A stretch of DNA of 64,000 bases from NCBI GenBank assembly GCA_019054805.1, contig JAHQIY010000002.1:5456001-5520000 (forward strand), in the 5' to 3' direction. Source of the DNA: Brachionus manjavacas (lineage: Eukaryota > Rotifera > Eurotatoria > Ploima > Brachionidae). This document shows positions 57,501 to 64,000 of the stretch, piece by piece; position 1 is the first letter of the stretch; each line of letters starts with the position of its first letter. The notes below the pieces were generated by a model. The model was not told where the DNA came from, did not search any database, and saw nothing but the letters and a program-made list of their open reading frames with translations. Position numbers and translations under genes: made by a program.

Positions 57501-59169
57501 CACGGCGGAGGTCTTTTCATTGATTTATTTGTGGGATTTATGCTTTTTTTTGACAAAACTCGTCTAATAGGAACCATGATCTCATCTTCGTTCCATATCA
57601 TGAACTCAAGAATGTTTAATATAGGCATGTTCCCATATACTATGCTGGCCACGACAACACTCTTCTATTCACTAGACTGGCCAAAAAGAGTAATGTCCAA
57701 AGCTGGAATAATTAAAGAAACTCTAGATGAGAATAACAAATTTTTGATTAGTAAATTATCTGAACACTGCATCTATGACAAAACTAAAACTGAAGAAAAG
57801 GTAATTTTTAAGAGAAAAACTCAAATTCCGTTCTCTAATCCATTTCGAAGAAAGGAAAACAACCAAAATCGACATTTTATCACAAATTTTTTACTCTTTT
57901 TACTTTGTTTTATATTTCGGAACAGATTTTTCTACCCTATTCTCATTTTATAACCAAAGGATACAACAACTGGACTAATGGACTTTATGGTAAAATAATA
58001 ATTTTCACTTAAGATACTAAAAGTTAACTAATTAAGGTTATTCTTGGGATATGATGGTACATTCATGGCATACTCAACATATAAAAATCCATTTCATTGA
58101 CAAAAAAACAAATCAAACCCATTATTTAAACCCGAAAGCATGGACTACTAGACGAAGATGGTCGTCGCATGGTGACATGATGTACCAATATGCAAAATGC
58201 ATTGAACAACGTCTCAGCGAATACGGGTTCAGCCATATTGAGCTTTATTTTGACATATGGCGTTCAATGAACCATAGATTTAACCAACGCCAGGTGGATC
58301 CCAGGGTTGACATGACCAAAGTGGAGTGGAGTCCGTTCAAAGAAGTCAAATGGCTGGTACCTTTAATGACCGATTTAAGTGACTGGAGAAGCAAATTGAA
58401 AGAAATCGAGGACCACTACTCAAAAAATAAAACTGATTTTGATCTAACTTTTGTGGCTGATTTAAATGGACTTAAATTGGAGAATTTTGTATCACCATTC
58501 TTAAACTCTACTATAGAAGTATTGAATGGAAAAGTCCAGGTTGAAACTGAGGCTAAAAAAGGCAAAAAGTTTAACACCACATTAAAAGTAGGAGATAAAT
58601 TTAATCTCCCATCAGGCACGTATCACACAGTCTACACAATTTCAGATCAACCATCGTGTTTTTTTTATATCTATTTGAATGAAACAGCCATTGTTTTGTC
58701 TGATTGGTTTGACAATTTTTCCAAAAATATGCTACAAACATATAACAGGACTTTTGACGCTTTGAAAATCGCTGAAGAAATCAAGGATGAAAACGAGCTG
58801 CTGTGGAAAGCTTATAATAAAACATTAATTATAAACTCAAAAAATTTCTATGAAATGATTGCCAAAAATGGATCCAATCCGAAGCAAAATTTGAATCAAG
58901 ATATCATTAATATTGTAAATTACTTAAGTGAAAAAAAATTGAATAAAACCATTGTTTATCACAGTTTTGTTAACCAATTTTACACAAATTTTAATGACAA
59001 AATGGTCAAAGCTAAATATGGATTTATTTACAAAAATTATCGCAAGTTTTTGTCGGTTTTTATTAGATTTAAACAGAGTTTTTCTATGCTTTATTTGGCT
59101 TTAAGAAGCGTTTTTTTTAAAGAAAATTTTTCCAAACTCATCAATACAGAACTATTTTTAGATTATTGA
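54521..59169 (+). CDS. GGCX: Vitamin K-dependent gamma-glutamyl carboxylase
   Basis: Six exons: 54521-54662, 54713-55034, 55084-55269, 57461-57800, 57851-57989 and 58037-59169. The exact sum of 754 codons gives 753 residues, close to the vertebrate enzyme. It converts Glu to Gla in secreted proteins in the ER membrane, using reduced vitamin K, CO2 and O2. Family landmarks run the full length: [67 protein letters not shown] and [10 protein letters not shown]. The catalytic Lys is kept (Lys193, matching human Lys218), as are the assisting Asn134 and His135 with identical spacing. Several hydrophobic segments lie in the first half and a luminal beta-rich domain in the second. I start at the ATG at 54521; a second ATG three codons later is equally possible. 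Intron 3 is 2.19 kb and contains nested MITEs, while the others are 48-51 bp. No Gla-domain substrate gene is visible in the window. Confidence 0.95.
55888..56739. repeat. MITE family A, copy 3, in GGCX intron 3
   Basis: Ends AGTTTTGTGAAATTCAATAC and ...GTACTGAACTTCACAAAAC are inverted copies. The inner blocks AAAAAAATTGAATAACTTTT and AATCGAGCGTGGTGCATTTT match copies 1 and 2. It is split by a younger element at 55958-56450. With that removed it is about 350 bp, like the other copies. The intron is on the plus strand and is otherwise A+T-rich. Confidence 0.75.
55958..56450. repeat. hAT-like MITE with 8-bp target duplication, nested
   Basis: 493 bp, with ends GGGTCTAGTCG and CGGCTAGACCC and long imperfect inverted arms of over 110 bp rich in TGATAACA/TGTTATCA. 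It is flanked by a perfect 8-bp duplication, AACTTTTT at 55950-55957 and 56451-56458. Eight bases is the duplication size of hAT transposases (P elements too). Removing the element and one duplication restores the uninterrupted family-A MITE, which proves the order of insertion. Diverged relatives lie at 21643-21995. Confidence 0.85.
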
Positions 59170-60323
59170 AAATCAAAAATTTTGTTTGACTTTTAACTTA
59201 AAATTTAATAAAAGTTTTATAAAGAATTCTTTTATTTAGAATAAACAAAACAAAAATACAGTTTGATCTTAACTCCTCAGAAGTTTCCTGCTGGTCAGTC
59301 GCATATCAGTTAACCCATTAATTTGTTTGGATTTTGCCAAACGAACTTATTTCTAAACATGTTCGGAATGATTATAGATTGATTATTTAAAATGGTAATT
59401 CTTTAATTGTTAGCAACTTTAACCCTAATTTTTTTGAGATACCTCAAGCTAAGAATCTAGAATCGGTGGGTATTTCAATTAGCGACATTTTGAAGAAAAA
59501 ACGACTTGACTGTAAACCAAGGTTCGAATGTCTCTATTTGGTTAGTTTTCTGTAAAATCAGTTTTGCCAATTTTTCTTACGTTATCATTTGGATTTTGTT
59601 TTATCGATCAAAAGAAAATTAACGAACTTGACTTAAAATATTCTTCTTTTTTTTCCTTTTTCTTTTTATATGATTTTTTTAAATTTTAAAATTTAACATC
59701 TTGTTTTATTATCTAAATTTACTTAACATATACTATCCTGATCCTGATAATGTGTTTTGTTCTTTGAAAGAATTCTCCAAGGTTTAGAGTTAAGTTTTAT
59801 ACTTTTAATTACCCTTTGAAGTGTTAGAATATATTTTTTGATTGCAGTAGCACTATTTTACACTGAGTATGTTTACTACAGAACCTATTGAATCATTAAA
59901 AAAGAATTATTTATTTTTAATTCATTTATTTATAAATTAGTTTATAAATTTTCAAATTTATATCAGCTTGTTAGTGGAAGGAAATAACAATTTTAAATTG
60001 ATTTATTTCTTTTTTTTTAATACCAATATTCCCAAGAAAAAAGCTTTTTGAATCAACTTAGTTGAAAATTAACAGATATTGCTTTTAAACTAAAAAAACA
60101 TTCAAGAGTAACTTCAAACTGCTTTTATGCTCTAAATTTCACTCTAATTTTAAAAATATATGTTTTTACTAATTAAAAGTGGAGAGTTAAAAATTATTAT
60201 TAAAAAAAGAATATTTTCTCATAATATTTTCTTTTTTTTGATTTTAGATTTAATTTTACGGAACTTTAATTTCATTAATTTAATGTACAAATTATTAAAT
60301 AAGAAAAATTGAGAAAAATTGTT
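59170..60323. other. Spacer between convergent GGCX and RAD9 genes
   Basis: An AATAAA-type signal (TTTAATAAAAG) lies about 38 bases after the GGCX stop. The rest is A+T-rich. AAGGTTCGAATGTC at 59518-59531 resembles a box B but has no box A partner. No gene. Confidence 0.4.
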
Positions 60324-61948
60324 TTATTCATCTTCACTATCAGTATTATCAACAAAAACTGCGCATTTTCTAACATTTTCATTTCTCTCTTCATCTACAT
60401 CCATTGAATCATTTAGAAACATTGCCAATGTTTTTTTACCAGCAATCTTTTTATCTTCTTCTTCGCCATCATCGAACAAAGCGTTAACCAATGATTTCAT
60501 TTTTTTAGCAACAGGAGGAGACGGAGTAGTCGGTATATTAATACTAGTCATGTTTCTTGTCCTTTCTTGATGCTCATCTAATGCCTGACTTAGCATTGCG
60601 TCTTCCTCTTCCTCATCAATTTTTATTACTCTGGTCTGTTCATTCAAATAAGTCTGTCCATTTGATGCATCATATAGAGTTCGTCTTGTCATTTAATTTT
60701 TAAAAAATCCATTAAAAAAATATTAAAAAGTACTTGGTTGGTTTTATAAATTTAGATTCGTTTCTGGTACTGAAAATGTTAGCTCCGTGCAAGGAATGAT
60801 CCATTATTTCGCTGATATTAGACGTGTCAAAGCTCTTGTTGTTCTTTAACTGGCTAGATCTACTAGTACCTGAAGAAACATTTGTGCATTGCGAAACTGA
60901 TGAATCATCAGATAAGGTAGCAAAGGTAAAATTGGCCTCGAAATTTTGGTTCGCGTAGGAAAATATGATCGGTCTGCCTTTATGCTTAAAATATATATCT
61001 ATTGACAAATCAAACCAGAATCCAAACAGCAGACACACTTTGAATTCCTTTAGGCAGAAAGTCAAACTTTCACATTCTTTGTCAATTTCGTAATTACTAA
61101 ATTCATCACAGTCAAAGTTAACTTGGGTGTTTATAAGTGATTTTAAATCAGCTTTAGTTGAAAAAAATTCAAAAAATTTAAAATAAATTAAATTGATAAA
61201 ATTTACAATTTTCAGGAATGACATAATTTTTTATCATCAATTTACTTGGTTCAACTATAAAAGTAACCTCATCTGTATCATTAGAAAAACTGTTCATGGT
61301 CTCATGGAAGTATCTTAAGTAAAGATAATTAACTAAAAAATTCCAGCTAAAAAGTGTGCTTTACTTTGAGCTAATGCTTATTTTATAAGTACAATTTTTG
61401 ATTGAGAATGAAGTCTGCAAGTTTTCACAGTCTGATATACTAAGAATAAAAGTTTTTCTTAGACCGTACTTAGATGTCATTATAATGAGAAATTTGGTGT
61501 CATATAACTGCTCTTGGTTGTTTTTGTTTAGTTTTTTTGTTACCATTGTGGAATCGTAGTCGTATACTTTTTGAGCAGTGTCATTTGTCAACGGAATGTA
61601 TTTTACTGTAATGGTACATTTTTCGATATTTTTTTCCAAAGAATTTATGTTTTTAAAAATTGATAAAAAACACTTGGAATAAAAATTAAAGCTTTATTTT
61701 TATTTTAATTTTATGCCCGGTACCTTTACTGGAATTTTGCATTTGAATGGTTCAAAATCTACAATTTCATCCTCTTGGTCATTTGGGTTTCTAGTTGTAT
61801 TACAATCGTTTACAGTTGTGTTATTTAAATTCGTCGTGTTCAAGCAGTTCTGGCTTACCAAATAAGGCTCAAAATAGGAGAAAAATGACTGCTTGAAGGA
61901 AAAGCATGTAAAAGCTGAGCGCGATGAATTAATAGTTCGTATTGATAG
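60324..61948 (-). CDS. RAD9: RAD9 subunit of the 9-1-1 DNA-damage checkpoint clamp (first exon not found)
   Basis: Five exons recognised: 61724-61948, 61365-61672, 61207-61346, 60734-61151 and 60324-60684. They sum to 1452 bp, exactly 484 codons with the stop. RAD9 joins RAD1 and HUS1 in a PCNA-like ring loaded at damaged DNA to activate ATR signalling. Recognisable blocks: LSIRTINSSRSAFTCF, then CFLSIFKNINSLEKNIEKC, KYGLRKTFILSISDCENLQ, ESLTFCLKEFKVCLLF and KGRPIIFSYANQNFEANFTF with ATLSD. The tail is acidic and Ser/Thr-rich (TTPSPPVAKKMKSL, ending DNTDSEDE), like the phosphorylated RAD9 tail that binds TopBP1. The first exon recognised begins at a splice acceptor, at about residue 40 of the family. 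The N-terminal beta strands must lie on a further exon to the right that I could not identify. Introns are 49-55 bp. I cannot tell RAD9A from RAD9B and assume a single gene. Confidence 0.88.
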
Positions 61949-63886
61949 CTTAAAAAATTCATTTTTTATTGATTTTAAATCAAGTTATTTTTAATGAGGA
62001 ATATATTTATACTTATTTTTGATTTTTTGTAATTTAGTACAAATTTCGTAGAAAATTATTTATTATTCTAAAGACATTTTTCAGAGAATTTACATGTAAT
62101 AGGCAGACTTTATTAATCAATTAATCAATGCTAATTTTACTTTGCTACATTCGCAGAACTAATTTTATTCTTTTAATAATAAAAATTTAAATATTTATAT
62201 GCCATTATTTTCAAATTTAAAAAAAATGAGCATGCAAAAATGAATAACTATTCTTTATGAATGTAATTAGCAAAAAAAAATATGAAAAATATTTTATTAA
62301 TATTTTTATTCGATATGAAAAACTTTGTCTAAAAGCAAAAGAATTATCATTAGAGATGTTAGTGACTCATACCACTGTTCAAAATCTTACGAAATTGGAA
62401 ATGTTAATTTGGTAAGAAAATGGGCACCACTAAGTTAATAATAGTTTTAAACTTAAGTTTGATGAAACATTGTTTTATCTAAAAGTGTAAAAATGTAAAT
62501 TTAACCAAATAAAGTGTTGATTTTGTTCTGTCTAATGGTTCTTTTGTTGCTTTTCAGCAGTGCAAAATCATAAAATGGTAAACTTGGGTGATTAGGCTAA
62601 ATAAAAAGTACATTTTTTCCTAGCTGAAGAACAAGGTGCTAGTGAGGAGTCAGAGATGGAGATGGAAAAGAAAGCCATGGTTAAAACCGATGAGTCTTGA
62701 AGAATAAATTTGTTAGATCAACAAAAAACAGACTCTGCTCATTTTTTTTCTGAAGAGTTTAAGGTCTTTTAAATAAAAGATTAAGAAAAATAAAAAATTA
62801 ATTAAAATTAGGTAAGAAAAGGGTTATTTTACGCTTTTTTTAGCATAAGGTAATATTGATTTTGGGCAATGGCTATCTACGTGTTGATAGACGTGGGAAA
62901 TTGGTTTGTCGAACCGGTTCAAAATTAAATATCAGAATTTTAAATTTTTTATATCAGAATTTAATTTTCAATAATCGTTTACTAAACAATTGAATTGAAA
63001 CAATTTGAAATTAATAAAGTTAAACTTTCAAAAGTCTTCTTTTTATTCCTCTGCTATAAACGGTTTTATTCAAAACCACTTTCAATATCGAGCCGATACC
63101 ACAAACCGGTTTCTGTATGGAATCGGTTTTCCACCTCTACTTGTTGATTTGGAAATTTAGTAAACCAAAATGTAAATAGGCTAGAAAGTGGTGTTTCACC
63201 CAATGTTTACAAAAATTCTCTTGAATATTTGTACAAATTGGTTAAATTCGGTCAATAAGAACATAATTTATTACTTTTCAAAATTTTTAAAATCCAAAAG
63301 TAAAATGAAAAAAAATCCTCTTTAACCTAATATTTAGTAATTTATCAAACAAATTTATTTTACGAGATTTTAAACTAGAAACTAGTAGAAAAATAAATCA
63401 TTTTATTGCATGATTTAAGTATTAGTAGCAAATTTTATCAATAAGTAGTAAAAATAATGCGTTGAATAGTAAAAATTAGGTTTTTGAATTTTAGGAGAAA
63501 AAAAAAATACAAGAAGCGCCAAAGCTTTAATTCATACGGATCAAAACATGTTTTGTAAATTGTAGCAACTGATACATCCTCTGTACCACCATTTTTTTTT
63601 TTTTATTAAGTATATCTGTTCGAGCATAAGGTCCTTCAGAAAGATTTTAGTATGTTAGTAGATTTTTTATTATGTTTTCATTTGTATTTAATTTAATATG
63701 AGTAATAAAATAATGAAAATGTTTATGATCTAAAGTTTAATATAGATTATATGTTATTTTGATAGGGTTAGAAGAAAATGAATTATAGATTCATGGAAAG
63801 TAATTTTGAACGACTAGATAGCATTTACATAATGGAGTTGGTCTATCAATCATACGTGATTCAAAAACCAACTTGTACTCACTTAC
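61949..63886. other. Region upstream of RAD9, unresolved
   Basis: It should contain the missing first exon of RAD9 (minus strand). On the plus strand a stretch at 62340-62411 (IIIRDVSDSYHCSKSYEIGN) ends in a good donor. A stretch at 62624-62700 (EEQGASEESEMEMEKKAMVK, stop TGA) follows a good acceptor. Their phases could not be joined, so a small plus-strand gene is possible but not established. A T-run lies at 63591-63604. Confidence 0.3.
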
Positions 63887-64000
63887 CAGCCTTACTATTA
63901 ATGAAACAGATTTGTCCAGACCTTGTTGTATATATTTCTCATTTAAATCAAAAAGGCGATTGTTAACACGATGTAACTTTAGCTTTTCTAAACCATTTAA
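63887..64000 (-). CDS. Partial exon of an unknown gene at the window edge
   Basis: The minus strand is open from the window end through LNGLEKLKLHRVNNRLFDLN, then KYIQQGLDKSVSLIVRL, and meets a strong donor (GTAAGTGAG) at 63886. The frame also stays open beyond the donor for about 30 codons. Composition is protein-like, but I do not recognise the family. The plus-strand frame over the same bases is taken as its shadow. Confidence 0.4.

Noticed and set aside
59518-59531. Second pol III box B (GGTTCGAAT)
   Set aside because: No box A at the proper distance and no cloverleaf.
1-64000. CRISPR arrays, bacterial operons or rRNA genes
   Set aside because: No regularly spaced direct repeats, no Shine-Dalgarno-linked gene strings and no rRNA-like conserved blocks were seen; spliced genes show a eukaryotic genome.

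Overview
The window is about three-quarters A+T and carries genes with classic GT-AG introns, most only 44-60 bp long. The recognisable genes are of animal type: a pancreatic-type lipase, an ABCC transporter, a BTB-kelch protein, vitamin K-dependent gamma-glutamyl carboxylase (GGCX) and the checkpoint clamp subunit RAD9. CR1-like LINEs, miniature inverted-repeat elements and one Ty3/Gypsy-like fossil lie between them. Very high A+T, tiny introns and apparently foreign intronless genes fit a small invertebrate such as a monogonont rotifer (Brachionus-like). That assignment is inference, not proof.

Layout. 0-9 kb: an AT-hook exon (-), a ten-exon gene of six cysteine-rich modules (+), two LINE remnants with a perfect 127-bp inverted repeat, a secreted lipase (+) and a broken unknown gene. 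9.4-11.3 kb: Gypsy-like fossil (-). 13.4-18.8 kb: a 24-exon ABCC transporter (-). 21-24.6 kb: AT-hook-like exons, then a large intronless gene (-) fusing a haem-oxygenase-like diiron domain, a SAM methyltransferase and a TauD-type Fe(II)/2-oxoglutarate dioxygenase. 28-34 kb: two tandem paralogous genes of unknown function (-). 37 kb: LINE remnants. 39.6-41.8 kb: an intronless BTB-kelch gene (-). 42-49 kb: gene-free DNA with repeats. 49.3-50.7 kb: an intronless secreted protein with three PPC-like domains (-). 53-54 kb: a MULE remnant and a mariner-type MITE. 54.5-59.2 kb: GGCX (+), whose one long intron holds a MITE nested in another MITE. 60.3-61.9 kb: RAD9 (-). The right edge holds part of an exon on the minus strand.

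The genes do not form an obvious pathway. The most promising unusual item is the three-enzyme fusion at 22386-24575. It looks like a bacterial natural-product type enzyme set compressed into one eukaryotic gene. Several otherwise well conserved genes need a one-base change in a homopolymer run to read through, which suggests assembly indels at those places rather than true gene death. Exon models were built by hand from splice signals and protein family patterns. Exon sums that come out as multiples of three (cysteine-rich gene, GGCX, RAD9, gene B) support those models.
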